DNA of 64,000 nt from Arion vulgaris (taxonomy: Eukaryota > Mollusca > Gastropoda > Stylommatophora > Arionidae), in the NCBI GenBank assembly GCA_020796225.1, contig CM036758.1:30731647-30795646 (forward strand), written 5' to 3'. The notes under the pieces are model-generated. The model was not told the DNA's origin, did not search any database, and saw only the letters and a list, made by a program, of their open reading frames with translations. This document shows, piece by piece, positions 19,559-30,269 of the stretch. The position numbers were made by a program, and so were the translations under genes. Positions within the stretch are counted from its first letter, which is position 1, and each line of letters opens with the position of its first letter.

Positions 19559-21816
19559 CGGATCGATCCGAAACGAAAATCTCCGGGATTTTGTTTATAT
19601 AGTGGTCCCTCCCAAACACGAAAATACACGACTTTTTTTTTACTGTCAGTTTGTAACTCGCTTTACGTTACAACTAATCAACCAATTTTATAACGGACTT
19701 TCGCATCCGGCATTTACTAACGGAACTACTTTCTTTTAGTCTCTGGACGCGCTACTGAAAGGTTCTGTATTTTATCTCCAATTTTCAAATCGACTGTAAA
19801 AATTTCAAAAATTTTCTGAAAATGGCTACTAATTATGACAACGATAGTGACAGCTCTGATATATCTTTTCATGGACATTTCATCGAGTTAGAAAAGGATA
19901 CTCGTGTTATTGATGTGGAAAGTGACATAGATGTCCATTTCTCTGATTCAGACCACGAGGCTTCAAGTTCTGATGAGGAGACCGTTATTTTGCCGGTTTT
20001 TAACTGTGATCGTTGGTGTGATGCCACCTCCCCAGTTGAAGTCGAGCCATTTGTCGAAGACTGTGGGCCTGTGCACGTCTTAGGTGAGGATGCTGATCCA
20101 TTTGATTATTTTAGCCTGATAGTTAATGAGGATTTCTATCAGTTAGCTGTTGATCAGACCAACTTGTATGCCGTTCAACGTCAGGAAACCACCGGCAATG
20201 TTGACAAGTACTGGGTACCTGTAACGCCTTCTGAGATTAGTCTGTATATGCACATCAATATCTTGATGGGCATTGTTGTTTTGCCACAGTACAAAATGTA
20301 CTGGAGCACAGATGATCGATTGAATCAAGTAGGGGTTTAGAAATGTATGTCGAGAAACAGATTTGCTAAAATTTCTCAGTACTTTCACCTGAATGATTCG
20401 AGGAATCAGTTCCCTAAAGGCCATAGGAACTACGACCCGCTGTACAAAGTAAGACCTTTCCTCGACATGGTGAAAAGGAACATAGCTTCATGTTATCGCC
20501 CTGGCAGAGATATTAGTGTTGATGAAGCTATGATTCCCTACACTGGTCGTCTTAACTTCAAACAGTATATCAAGGGTAAGCCCAACCCTTGGGGGAATCA
20601 AGGTCTGGTGTGCAGCGGACTCGGTTACAGGTTACCATCTAAACTTCGACGTCTATGTTGGTGCGGTTCATGATCCAATGCCATATGGATCAGGCCATTA
20701 TGTTGTCTGCAAAGTAGAACCTTACCTTCACAAATATCATCATTTTTATTATGATAATTACTTCTTTTACAGCTGGCGTGGATCTCCTCAACAAGAAGAC
20801 CTACTCGTGCTCTACAATACGACCAAATCGCAAGGGCTGGCCAGCTGACTGTAAAGCAACTGCAACAAAGCGAATGCAGAAAGGTTCAGTGTTGTACAGG
20901 CAACAGGGGAATATTGTGGCCACTGTCTGGAGGGACAAGAGAATTGTCAATTTGCTGAGCACCAATACTACGCCAGGAGAGACAACAGTATCACGTCGTG
21001 CCCCTGGTGGTAGACGGAGTTGCAGGTACCATCAACCGTGGCATCCTATAATAAGTCTATGGGTGGCGTGGATAAGTTTGACCAGCTTTGCTCATATTAC
21101 ACTGTGGGAAGGAAGTCTGTTAAGTGGTGGAGATATCTATTTAATTTTCTCTTACAGACTTCCATCGTCAATAGCTGGATAATCTATTCCAATTCGCGTC
21201 GCCCACACCCAAAGGCTAAGGATATTGACCACATAGATTTCAGGCTTGCTCTCTGTGCATCACTCGTGAAGGGCAACATTGTCACGAGGAGAGCTAACCC
21301 CTTTTGCCTACAAATGTACCAGTCACTGGCAATCAGTCGTCGCACCGCATGATTCGCATGCCAGGAAAATGTAAATCCTGTTTCTGGTGCCGCACCAGAA
21401 AAGCACCTGATGGCAGCAAGAAACGCCCCAGGGAAAGCGTATATGGTTGTAACATTTGCCAGATACATCTCTGCAAAGGTGAATGTTACTCCAAGTACCA
21501 TTCCAACCTGGATTTATGACATTCGGTGAGTACACTGTCTTGAACTGTCGAGTAAAATTTTGGTGTTTTTTTCAAATTTTTTTCCACCAACTTCTACTGC
21601 ATTTTTCAATCCTTCTTTTTTATGTATTCATTTTAATTAAGTTTATTTTTAAACTATGTCCATTTTCTTGTTCACTGACACAAATTTGAGTGTCCTAGGG
21701 TCAATAGTTTTTTTGTTAATTTTTAAAAAAAACATGCTGTGGAATGTCAGTGGGTTATTTCCCTTTGCTGGGATTTGGGAAGTGATTTGGTGTAAAATGG
21801 TGTGGGGTCCAGAGGG
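19559..21816 (+). mobile_element. PiggyBac-family transposon
   Basis: Inserted at TTAA: 19,555-19,558 on the left and 21,817-21,820 on the right, with the host 47-bp repeat resuming in register. 2,258 bp. The left terminus is CGGATCGATCCG, a perfect 12-bp palindrome. The right terminus, inverted, is CCCTCTGGACCCCAC. The two ends do not obviously match, which is unusual. In GNL1 intron 11, opposite in strand to the gene. Confidence 0.9.
19822..21520 (+). pseudogene. PiggyBac transposase, inactivated
   Basis: ATG at 19,822 opens an acidic N-terminus (DNDSDSSDISF.., EASSSDEETV). Then DDE_Tnp_1_7 domain features: GIVVLPQYKMYWS, NRFAKISQYFHLND, RDISVDEAMIPYTGR (first Asp), HFYYDNYF (second Asp), YNKSMGGVDKFDQLCSYYT (third Asp). 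A C-terminal Cys-rich domain follows (CKSCFWCRTRK.., YGCNICQIHLCKGEC). Inactivated by an in-frame TAG at 20,338 and frameshifts near 20,600, 20,750 and 21,020. Length and order otherwise match a full transposase of about 560 residues. Confidence 0.92.
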
Positions 21817-21925
21817 TTAATGAGAGAATAACTGAGTTTTGTTCTATATGAATTATTGATTTATTAATGAGAGAATACCTGAGTGTTGTTCTATATGAAT
21901 TATTGATCTATTAATGAGAGAATAC
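21817..21925 (+). repeat. 47-bp minisatellite, right part, touching GNL1 exon 11
   Basis: Two and a half units continue after the piggyBac element. The last unit runs into the exon 11 donor. On the minus strand it starts GTATTCTCTCATTAATAG at the exact splice junction. Confidence 0.85.
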
Positions 21926-22094
21926 CTTCACAAACGTCAAACGCTGTCCAGGCATAATCTTTGCTATCGGTGTGACCTTCACAATTTGGGGGTGTCAGCT
22001 TCAAGAGTTTGGGAACGTCCAATCTTTGAGCTAAGTATCCGACCACAGAGTAAGGCTCCTTCACCTGAGCAACTGGGAAGATACCTCCTATTAC
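21926..22094 (-). CDS. GNL1: GNL1 exon 11
   Basis: Acceptor CATGACACAG, donor GAAG|GTATTC. Encodes VIGGIFPVAQVKEPYSVVGY and DYAWTAFDVCE. Matches human AGIYPIAQIQEPYTAVGYLA and WCAWDICEAW. The donor lies exactly at the edge of a 47-bp minisatellite whose units contain the same donor-like string. Confidence 0.93.
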
Positions 22095-22229
22095 CTGTGT
22101 CATGGTTAAACAGAAATATTAAATTACCTACAATTCTTGGAACAATGTTAATAATACACACACAATGTAACAAATACTAATGCTAACAAACACTAATATT
22201 AACATAATCAATGTTCCTGCTGAGCACAG

Positions 22230-22340
22230 AGTGACAACTATTAGGTATAACTAATGTCGCTGGTCGATGTTGGAGATATTGTGAAGGAGATCAGAGCACC
22301 TATAGACATGTCCAGAGTGCAATGAAGATTTTCTAAATTG
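22230..22340 (+). repeat. I-LINE 3' UTR repeat
   Basis: 'gtcgctggtcgatgttggagatattgtgaaggagatcagagcacctatagacatgtccagagtgcaatgaagat' resembles copies at 47,150-47,235, 59,930-60,030 and 60,750-60,870 (inverted). Confidence 0.55.
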
Positions 22341-22509
22341 AAGCCCTCTCTTCCTGAGTCTCCCATGGTCCATTTGTTCAGCCAAATTTCTTTATTTGTT
22401 GTAGTTAGAATTTGTTTTGCTGTATGGAGAGTTAGATTGATAACTATAAATAACAAAGCCACTTTATCTAACACTCACACAGAACCATGAACTAAAATAT
22501 TCACATCAC

Positions 22510-22635
22510 CTGTAAAGCACGAGGGACCACTGATGGAAAAACCAGACCTGGACAGTCACACAGACGCACTGTAGGACACAGGAAAATTGTTTGCAAGTGC
22601 TTTGTGTGACCAGGAGTTTTTGACACAGAGACAAC
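22510..22635 (-). CDS. GNL1: GNL1 exon 10 (switch and G3)
   Basis: Acceptor CTCTATTTCAG, donor TTACAG|GTGATG, 42 codons, phase 0. Encodes VVSVSKTPGHTKHLQTIFL and VRLCDCPGLVFPS. T-P-G-H-T-K/R-x-x-Q-T and D-C-P-G-L are the G2/G3 elements of this GTPase family. Fully open. Confidence 0.95.
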
Positions 22636-22759
22636 CTGAAATAGAGTTCAAAATTAAATATATCAATGTCCAAATTGGACATCTTGGGAACAAGACAATG
22701 CATAAATTGTACAACAAAAATTGTATACAATGGTTTCAAGAATGTTCTATTAACACTGT

Positions 22760-23100
22760 TTTCTTCTTCTTCTTCTTCACACTTAGGAAGGCATTCCTAA
22801 GGTTTTCCAACCCCTTCTATCCAAGGCCATCTTATCCAGATCTCTCCACTCCTTTCCCATTTTCTTGCATTCCATTTCCAACTCCAGCATCCAGGTGTTC
22901 CTGGGTCACGAATCCACCTTCGGAGTCCTTCTTCTTGCTCGGGTGGCGAGCTACAAATTTCCTTGGTTGTGGTTTCTGTAGCTATCTAGTATTTGTACGG
23001 GGTGGGGGTAGCTAGCACCACGCACAACCTCCTGGGTCGTCTCTTATGATACGCATGGCAGTTAACAGTGGTTCTATTCTTTACACTGCTGATTTGGGCA
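22760..23100 (-). mobile_element. LINE tail plus SINE C remnant
   Basis: 22,795-22,915 is an inverted LINE tail ('tctccactcctttcccattttcttgcattcc..ggtgttcctgggtc', cf. 2,030-2,100). 22,985-23,100 resembles the end of SINE C ('gtctcttatgatacgcatggcagttaacagtggttctattctttac'). Confidence 0.55.
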
Positions 23101-23254
23101 CTGATAACGACTAGGTGGTATTAACATTGTACATACATAACAAAAATGTATACAATGGTTTTAAAGAAGTTTCGCACTGTACATAACAGAATCAAGGAAA
23201 ATAAATATGTGTTCATTATTCTACTTCAGATTTATTATACATTTAGGTAGTTGT

Positions 23255-24030
23255 TCATGTTAGATCACATCAAGCTTGCCTCCAGGACAAAGTCTACAAT
23301 CGTCTTTGGGTCATGTTAAATCACATCAAACTTGCCTCCAGGACAAAGTCTACAATCGTCTTTGGGTCATGTTAAATCACATCAAACTTGCCTCCAGGAC
23401 AAAGTCTACAATCATCTTTGGGTCATGTTAAATCACATCAAGCTTGCCTCCAGGACAAAGTCTGCAATCGTCTTTAGGTCATGTTAAATCACATCAAGCT
23501 TGCCTCCAGGACAAAGTCTGCAATTGTCTTTAGGTCATGTTGAATCACATCAAACTTGCCTCCAGGACAAAGTCTGCAATCGTCTTTAGGTCATGTTAAA
23601 TCACATCAAACTTGCCTCCAGGACAAAGTCTACAATCGTCTTTGGGTCATGTAAAATCACATCAAGCTTGCCTCCAGGACAAAGTCTACAATCGTCTTTA
23701 GGTCATGTTAAATCACATCAAACTTGCCTCCAGGACAAAGTCTGCAATTGTCTTTAGGTCATGTTAAATCACATCAACTTGCCTCCAGGCAGAATTGTCA
23801 AATCTGCAACTTGCCTTCTAGGACAATTTGAATTAGCAAATCACATCAAACTTGCCTCCAGGACAAAGTCTGCAATCATCTTTAGGTCATGTTAAATCAC
23901 ATCAACTTGCCTAGACAATCTGCAATCATCAGGTCATGTTAATCAAGCTTGGCCTCCAAGGACAAAGTCTCCGCAATCATCTTCTAGGTTATGTTAGTTT
24001 ACATCAAGCTTGCCACCAGAACAAAGTCTG
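23255..24030 (+). repeat. 56-bp minisatellite
   Basis: About 13-14 units of 'gggtcatgttaaatcacatc' + 'aaacttgcctccaggacaaa' + 'gtctacaatcgtcttt'. The first nine are regular. After about 23,780 units lose or gain single bases irregularly, up to the corrupted GNL1 exon 9. Confidence 0.9.
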
Positions 24031-24078
24031 CAGTTCAACAACCAATAACTACAAGAACAAAGTTGCAATTCTACCTAC

Positions 24079-24126
24079 CTTTCTTCAACCAGAGCATTAG
24101 ACAGAAGATTTGCCAACATTAGGTAA
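24079..24126 (-). CDS. GNL1: GNL1 exon 9 (G1 P-loop), corrupted
   Basis: Acceptor CTTCATCCAG, donor AAAG|GTAGGT. The middle reads L-P-N-V-G-K-S-S, the P-loop (GxPNVGKSS) that binds the phosphates of GTP. The exon is 48 bases, but about 53 are needed to link exon 8 (phase 1) to exon 10 (phase 0). Bases are missing at the start, after S-S and in the G-R-K codons, giving in-frame stops. It lies beside a minisatellite stretch (23,780-24,030) that also has many single-base gaps, so a poor consensus patch is the likely cause. Confidence 0.75.
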
Positions 24127-24359
24127 CTGGATGAAGACAGAAGTCCAGGGATCAAACATATATAACCAACAGATTAGGGAGTATTTACACAATCTCAATG
24201 ATACAACAAAGCTAGGGCAATGTTAACCGATTCACTCGGTAATTTTATTTACCTGCGGACACATTTATATTGAAATGCATGGTGAAATAGCCAGTATACA
24301 GGCTTTACATCATCTTAAAAAATAATGCCAGCCAGTATATCAGCTCGGAAGGGTGAAAG

Positions 24360-24590
24360 GGTTAAGAGTGTAAGAATGAAGACAAAGTGTGTTAGAGTAC
24401 TTGAATGATGATACATGAATGATGATAGAGTGATGATAAAGTGGCATTACGGTGATGAGTGTTTGAGTGTCATTAGAGTGATGGCAGGGGTGTTAGAGTG
24501 ATGATAAAGTGGCATTACGGTGATGACAGAGTGATGTTAGAGTGTTATTAGAATGATGGCAGAGTGATATTGCAATGCCAGAGTGATGAC
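24360..24590 (+). repeat. Degenerate GATGATRGAGTG repeat
   Basis: Loose repeats of 'gtgatgataaagtggcatta' and 'gatgatagagtg' in GNL1 intron 8, continuing weakly at 24,840-24,960. Confidence 0.5.
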
Positions 24591-24840
24591 AGGGAAGAGA
24601 CGCTGACGATGGATAGGACACACATTGAGAAGGCCGACCAGAAGCATTGAAAAACATGTACTGTTTTGGAACCTGAGAGAAAAAGGAATAGGGGAAGGCC
24701 TAGAAATACCTGGAAAAGAGAGCTGGAGACTGTTATTAAAAAGGATAGGCCAGATGTGGAAACAATTGGAAGGGACGGCAAGATAAAGGAAGGGCTGGAA
24801 GAATTTGTTGAAAGCCTGTGCTCTGTTGGGAGTTGAAAAG
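24590..24840 (+). mobile_element. LINE C-terminal remnant
   Basis: Frames give [35 protein letters not shown] (shifted) and K-G-W-K-N-L. Same class as 13,400-13,660. Confidence 0.7.
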
Positions 24841-24954
24841 TGAAGAAGAATGTTAAGAGTCTTGCCTATGTGATGTTAAAATCATGGAACAGTCATGTAG
24901 TTACAGAGATGTCACAATGATGGTAAAATGATGGAAGTTGCATAGTTAGTGATG

Positions 24955-25172
24955 TCATTGATGTTTTTGTTTTTTCCGATCCAGAAGCACTTGAGCTTTT
25001 AGCTCTTCGGCTCGGTGCCATGGACATCGAAACCCTTCAGTTCGGTGCCACGAACACCGTAAATCTGGGGAATCTGTGGTTTTTTCTGCCATCCCGTGGA
25101 TTGAACCCGCACACACAGAGGGATAGTCACCCGTAGTCCAACGCACTATGAACAAGCTGGGCAGACGGGCTC
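24955..25172 (-). mobile_element. tRNA-derived SINE, family G
   Basis: Minus strand begins GAGCCCGTCTGCCCAG, has TAGTGCGTTGGACTACGGG (A box region) and GCGGGTTCAATCCACGG (B box), and ends in a CAAAAACATC tail. Only one copy in the window. Confidence 0.6.
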
Positions 25173-25357
25173 ATTGATGTTAAAATGATGGAACAGTTAT
25201 GATGGCTACTCTCTATATTTATGGTACAATTCCCATCTTTGGTTAAATAGTTTTTTATAGATAAGATTAATGAAGAAAACTGAACAAATAATGAACATAA
25301 GAACAAGACACTAGAGTTATCTGAGAGAGGAAACAGACAAGGATGCAGCTTTCAACT

Positions 25358-25600
25358 GAATGAACGAAAATCGTGGCATATCATTTACAGGATGTAGTCG
25401 TCATCAACCACAGTAAACTAGACGATTTTCTAGGAACCACTTATAGGTTCAGTAGCTTGCCATTCCTTTCTGAAAAGTGAGGTCTATTTTTACTGTCTGT
25501 AAAAATCCACGAGGACAAATTTGCTTCCCAACTGCCCGTCATTTGAACCAGGTACTCTTTGGTTGTGATAGCTCACTAATGCTAAGCCACAGACATATAC
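25358..25600 (-). mobile_element. Dispersed repeat, family F (tRNA-like), copy 2
   Basis: Minus strand: TGGCTTAGCATTAGTGAGC (A box-like) and CCTGGTTCAAATGACGGG (B box-like), then the body shared with 14,387-14,620. It ends 18 bases from the exon 8 donor of GNL1. Confidence 0.6.
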
Positions 25601-25617
25601 ATCTTTCAATTACTTAC

Positions 25618-25818
25618 CAATAAATCCCAGAGTAACTATGCCATCTTGATATTTGGTGTAGTTTAATTGGTCAGGTGCATCATATGATCCTTGACCTCCG
25701 CTGGCACTCTCATCATCATCAGAGTGTTTGTTCTCAGAATCTGAATGATCTTCTTCTTCTTCCTCCTGAGTTGAGGATGAATCGACAACAATCTTCTTCT
25801 CCCAAGAGGACAATTCAA
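25618..25818 (-). CDS. GNL1: GNL1 exon 8 (acidic insert)
   Basis: Acceptor GTGATTTAG, donor ATTG|GTAAGT. Encodes LSSWEKKIVVDSS, an acidic Glu/Asp/Ser-rich stretch (TQEEEEEDHSDSENKHSDDD), then YQDGIVTLGFIG leading into G1. Human has the same layout (LSSWREK.., EEEEEEDG.., YKDGVVTIGCVG). The acidic stretch has many Ser-Asp/Glu sites of casein kinase 2 type. Confidence 0.93.
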
Positions 25819-26264
25819 CTAAATCACGGAAGAGAAAAAAGTAACAGTGTTGAACTTAATGGCAAGGTATGTCCTGATAATTCTAAGAAATATATTAATG
25901 TATCTTAATTATAAAACTAATGGTCTATTTGTATGTCACAGAAAAACACTTCAGAATATAAAAGCACCAGACTAGTGAATTTTTAGTTTTTCCTGCAGAA
26001 ATTTGTACATGACTATTTTCTGTCCTCTACATGCTTTCTTTACCAAGTTATAAGTTAGCTAAGTTGGTTTTAAAATGTATACATTTCACATGTTTAATTA
26101 GCTATTATACTAGGTTATTGAGCATGCGTTTTTCACATATGACACCTTTGTTTTTCCCATATGAAACATAGGTCACCTTTATTTTGAACCTATGACATCT
26201 CTGCCACTACCTTCATTTTACATCATCATCTGGATAACACTAGCACACATGACATTTGAGTTAC

Positions 26265-26357
26265 CTTTATTTTGTACAATCTCTTTAATGACATTCAGTA
26301 GCTGTGCAGGACCGACTGGAAGTACACGTTTGCCTCGGAATGGCCTCTTGTACAGGG
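26265..26357 (-). CDS. GNL1: GNL1 exon 7
   Basis: Acceptor CTGAACTAG, donor AAAG|GTAACT. Encodes LYKRPFRGKRVLPVGPAQLL and NVIKEIVQNK. Matches human G-P-E-Q-L-L-x-x-C-E-A-I. 93 bases, phase 1 in and out. Confidence 0.9.
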
Positions 26358-26544
26358 CTAGTTCAGGTAAATTGGGTTGGTGTGTGGGGGAAGAGTTTGA
26401 GAGAACAAGAAAATATACATTATAATAAATAACGATATATAATAGTCTAGATATGTCCTGCTTTATATTAGTCACTGGTATGTAAAGGAGAGAGTAACAA
26501 AAATAATTACAAAACTTTACACATCTAGGGAGCATTTTCTAAGT

Positions 26545-27160
26545 AATTGGAAGAATCTTCTTCTTTGTCGGAGTACACTTGTTCATCGTCGTGTCTTTTT
26601 GTCATAGCCTGCAGTGTCATTGTGTCCAGTGCCATCTTCTTATTTTGTTATCACAGTTATCCAGGGTTGTTGCCCAGTGTCATTGTGTCCAGTGCCATCT
26701 TCTTATTTTGTTGTCACACTGCTACCGGGTTGTTGCCCAGTGTCATTGTGTCCAGTGCCATCTTCTTATTTTATCGTCACACTGCTACCGGGTTGTTGCC
26801 CAGTGTTGTTGTTTTTTTGTTTTTGTCTTGCGCTGCTATAGTGACAGTTATTTTCGAATTTTGACAGGATTCTGCTATGCCATCTAACCATCTTTTTCGT
26901 AGTCTATCTCTCGCCTTCTTTCCTGATGTTCTGTTGTAGAAGACTGTATTCAGTGGAGTTTGGTTGTATTCTTATTAAGTGGCAAAAACCACTTTATTCT
27001 TTGTTTCTCAATGTAATTCACAACGCTTCTGTGCCAACTTTCTTTCATTATGCTGATGTTGGTGACTCTTGTCATGTCTAGTGTTGTTGGTAACTTTTCG
27101 CCGCATCCCATTTCACATGTAGTTATTTTTTTAGACTGTGTTTTGCTCATTGGAAGAATA
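26545..27160 (-). mobile_element. LINE C-terminal tail and 3' UTR
   Basis: Minus frame: MSKTQSKKITTCEMGCGEK, then Y-I-E-K-Q-R-I-K-W-F. Matches 56,270-56,730. GNL1 intron 6. Confidence 0.65.
26602..26810. repeat. 63-bp tandem repeat, three units
   Basis: Units 'agtgtcattgtgtccagtgc' + 'catcttcttattttgttgtc' + 'acactgctaccgggttgttg' + 'ccc' inside a LINE 3' UTR. As 63 is divisible by 3, several frames stay open; no coding is implied. Confidence 0.8.
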
Positions 27161-27211
27161 ACTAACTAAATCCAACATAGATACAATAAAGGAAACCAAA
27201 TCATAGGACAA

Positions 27212-27660
27212 ATGGCTCAAATTTTGAAATGCAAACATGTCATCATGAACACTAAAAGAGCATTGTACAACACAATCTTTCTCTCAACATTATGCTATAA
27301 GTGCCAAACCTGGACGCTGACACCAAACAATAGAAGAAAACTAATCATGACAGAGATGAAGTGTCTACACAGAATGCTGGAAGTATCAAGAAGAGCCCGG
27401 GTTTAAAAATGGAGACATCAGGAAAAAAGTGGGTACAACATCAGTACTGAACATCAAGACACAAAAAATGAAATGGTTTGGACACATAAGCAGATTACCA
27501 ACAGACAGTGCGCATCAAAGTGCAATGCTACTTCGATACAGAGGATACAAAGCAAAAAGGAAGACCTCAGAAATTACACGAGGCTGCGAAAAACACTGTT
27601 GTGAAACGCACACAAAAGCATGTTCTAGAAATTTCTTCTTATCATGATGCTGTGAGGCAA
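27212..27660 (+). mobile_element. LINE C-terminal remnant
   Basis: Reads LYNTIFLSTLCYKCQTWTLT, TEMKCLHRMLEVSRRARV, then shifted K-M-K-W-F-G-H-I-S-R-L. The C-x-x-Q-T-W-T-L and M-K-C-L-x-R-M-L-x-V-S-R-R blocks are diagnostic of the LINE tails here. Confidence 0.75.
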
Positions 27661-27699
27661 AACAGGATGAAAAAACAACAAAAACTCCTCCAAAATGTT

Positions 27700-28170
27700 C
27701 AACTGTTAATTCCTACTCCGTTTACTGCTATTTATAGACAAGATATGAATCACAACATCATAGACAAGTTGGAGACATTCCAAAATAAATGTTTAAGAAA
27801 AATCCTGGCCAACACTATGTTACCAGTGCCAAACATGGCCAATAACAGCAGCTAATGAGCAGAAAATCATAATGGTGGAGATGAGGTGCAGGAGTGACAA
27901 TAAGAGACAACATTATAAATAAAGAAATCAGAAGAAGACTGGATGTGAAACCAATCATGCAATTCATAAAAGAACAACAGATTAAATGGTTTGGACACCT
28001 GACAAGAATGTCCTGGTATCAACTACCACAGAGAGCCACACTGAAAAGTATGAGTACAGCGCATGAGGAAGACCCCGCAAATGATGGAGTGACGGCATCA
28101 AGAACAGCCTTAAGAAAATGAATAGCAGCTTACAAAGTTCATTAGAACAAGCCCATACAAGATCATTACA
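27700..28170 (+). mobile_element. LINE C-terminal remnant, second element
   Basis: Reads KLETFQNKCLRKILANTMLP, then NEEIRRRLDVKPIMQFIKEQ, IKWFGHLTRMSWYQLPQRA and TASRTALRK. Same family as 241-429 and 10,093-10,480. Confidence 0.75.
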
Positions 28171-28306
28171 TCTGAGACAATTAATGTTGAGACAATCAGC
28201 GTTTGTGACACTCAATGTTGAGATAAGCTGTGTTTAGGCAATGAGTGTTGAGATAGTCAGTGTTGATATAAATATTAGTACACAATAAGACTAATAATAT
28301 TCTGAC

Positions 28307-28529
28307 CTGCTGTTGGATCAAAGCTCACAGCGTTGTCGTCCGGATGACTTTGTCGTGGGTAGGATGAGAAGAAGACCACTTGGATTCCTGGGAAGGTGGC
28401 CTGCAAGTACTGTTTCCATGACAATGCCAGCAAAGTTGGAACAAAGTCCACTTTGTTCAAGATGATGACCACATTCTTGTGAAGCTCGTTGAGGATGTAT
28501 GAGACCAGGCTGGGAGGTATGTGAACTAC
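28307..28529 (-). CDS. GNL1: GNL1 exon 6 (G4 motif)
   Basis: Acceptor GGTTTCCAG, donor G|GTCAGA. Encodes VVHIPPSLVSYILNELHK, then VVIILNKVDFVPT (G4 NKVD, base recognition) and VVFFSSYP (equivalent of the G5 region). In circularly permuted GTPases G4 precedes G1, as here. Confidence 0.95.
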
Positions 28530-28649
28530 CTGGAAACCAAATTCAAAGAATTGTTCAATGTTCATAAATATCCCAAGTTCTCCCACCTCCTCCTCATGGG
28601 GGGTAGGGTAGGAGTGTGTAAAGGATAGTACCTCACAGTAAGAGGCAGT

Positions 28650-29100
28650 CACATCCATTTCAGGGCGGCCTGAAGCCTATTTGGTTCCGCCCGCTCCAGC
28701 CTAGCTCATGTATGGCTCCTAGTCTGCTTGTGTACAACTGCGCCACCACCTGGACAGCGGCTTTGACTGGTCAGCTAAACTATGATGAGCAAATTAAGGA
28801 AAGTGAATCCCCCTTAAACAGTACACAGAGCTGCTGGCAAAGAAGGCAGAAGATCGATGAACTCGACACAGCTTCAGAGGCAGGAACTGGTAACAAGTGC
28901 ACCAGGGACCACATTTGGTAAGCGACCAGAACCATTCAGAAAGCTATGGCAAAATACTGAATAAACAATGCTAAGAGATTATGGTAGCCATACATATTTA
29001 TAAGCTTGCAGTATTTGCATCTATAGCAGCACATTTGAAAAATACTGAGCGCTTATGTGTCTATAAGAAGTGTTATCAATCAATTCTGTAACTAATAACC
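28650..29100. other. Intron sequence, nothing assigned
   Basis: 28,655-28,920 is relatively GC-rich and open on the plus strand, but without known motifs or an obvious repeat relative. Confidence 0.3.
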
Positions 29101-29129
29101 AATAGCAAAATACAGTCATCATCAAGGTG

Positions 29130-30060
29130 CGTATCCTTTATAGGACGTTGCTCTCTTTGCAGCACATCTGAAATTCACTCTGTCTCTTGCCAGTTCACCC
29201 ACTTCGTCGATGGTCATGTTCATGGTTTCTTTAATATCTTGTAGCCTCTTCTTCTTGGTCTGCCTCTGCGTCCTGGGACCCTGCCCTCTAGTATTGTTCT
29301 TTCCAGGCCATCGTGACGCTTGATGTGACCAAAGTATGTAATTTTTCTGTATAGTATGTTTATCAGCCAATTCTCTTTAACATTTAGTTCTTTCAGGACA
29401 TCAGTGTTCTTTCTTTTTCTGTCCATGGTATTCGTAGGATCTTTCTGTAGCATTTAGTTTCGAAGGACTGGATTTTCGTTCTTAATTTCTGTGTAATAGT
29501 CCATGATTCACAACCATAAGTAGCCTATGGGAAAAGTGCTCTCAATATTTTTAATTTTAGTATTTTGCAGGTGCTTTGCCACATGTTCTTCATTGTGTTT
29601 AACTTCTTGATTGCTACTGCCAATCTTCTTGAGATCTCTTTGGAGCAGTCACCGTTATTGTTAATTATTGAGCCCAGATATTCGTAGCTCTCTACACATT
29701 GGAGTTCTTCATTGTTTACTTGGATGTTAGGTGAGCCTTTGCTTTGTCAGTTGACATGATTTTTGTTTTTGTGTATTCAAATATAGATGTTGGTCTTCAC
29801 TATGTTTCTTGGTCGTCATGATTAGGTTTTCCAAACCTTTTTGCTGGTGGATAATAATACTGTATCGTCTGCGTATCTAAGCTCTGGTATGAATTTGCCA
29901 CCTATAGTGAGAGGGTCGTAATTCACATAGTTGGCATCGTCTTTTACATTCCTCATGATGTTCTCTGCATATATGTTGAATAAGTATGGTGACAAAATAC
30001 ATCCCTGTTGTACCCCCTTTTGAATCTCGAACCATTCAGCTATTTCACCTCCTATTTTAA
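29130..30060 (-). mobile_element. LINE reverse transcriptase, 3' part
   Basis: Minus strand, 5' to 3': W-F-E-I-Q-K-G-V-Q-Q-G-C-I-L-S-P-Y-L-F-N (RT motif 4), L-R-Y-A-D-D-T-V-L (catalytic YADD), a degraded thumb, then ITYFGHIKRHDGLERTILEG, GRRGRPRRR and MNMTIDEVGELARDR. Several indels. Its upstream end lies about 50 bases from the GNL1 exon 5 donor. Confidence 0.8.
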
Positions 30061-30107
30061 AATACAGTACAATGACATTATCTTACATATTATGGACACT
30101 AACTTAC

Positions 30108-30248
30108 AGGGTATCGAATGTCAGCAATTATCAAGAGAATGTCAGAGATTTCTAGAACTCTCCATAGTTGTCTCCATGTCTCCAGGTTAACCTCAAAGAA
30201 GCTCAGATCTAGGGCACGAGGCTGATCCAAAATATTGGAGACATATTT
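30108..30248 (-). CDS. GNL1: GNL1 exon 5
   Basis: Acceptor CCCCTGACAG, donor CCT|GTAAGT, phase 0 both sides, 47 codons. Contains SFFEVNLETWRQLWRVLE and SDILLIIADIRYP, nearly the same as human (HNLETWRQLWRVLEMSDIVLLITDIRHP). This begins the permuted GTPase domain. A LINE ends within 60 bases of its donor, and a 65-bp minisatellite begins just outside its acceptor. Confidence 0.95.
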
Positions 30249-30269
30249 CTGTCAGGGGAATAACAAACA

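Noticed and set aside
26547..26887. Hydrophobic ORFs that look like repeated membrane segments
   Set aside because: They come from a 63-bp tandem repeat whose length is a multiple of 3, open in several frames, inside a LINE 3' UTR.
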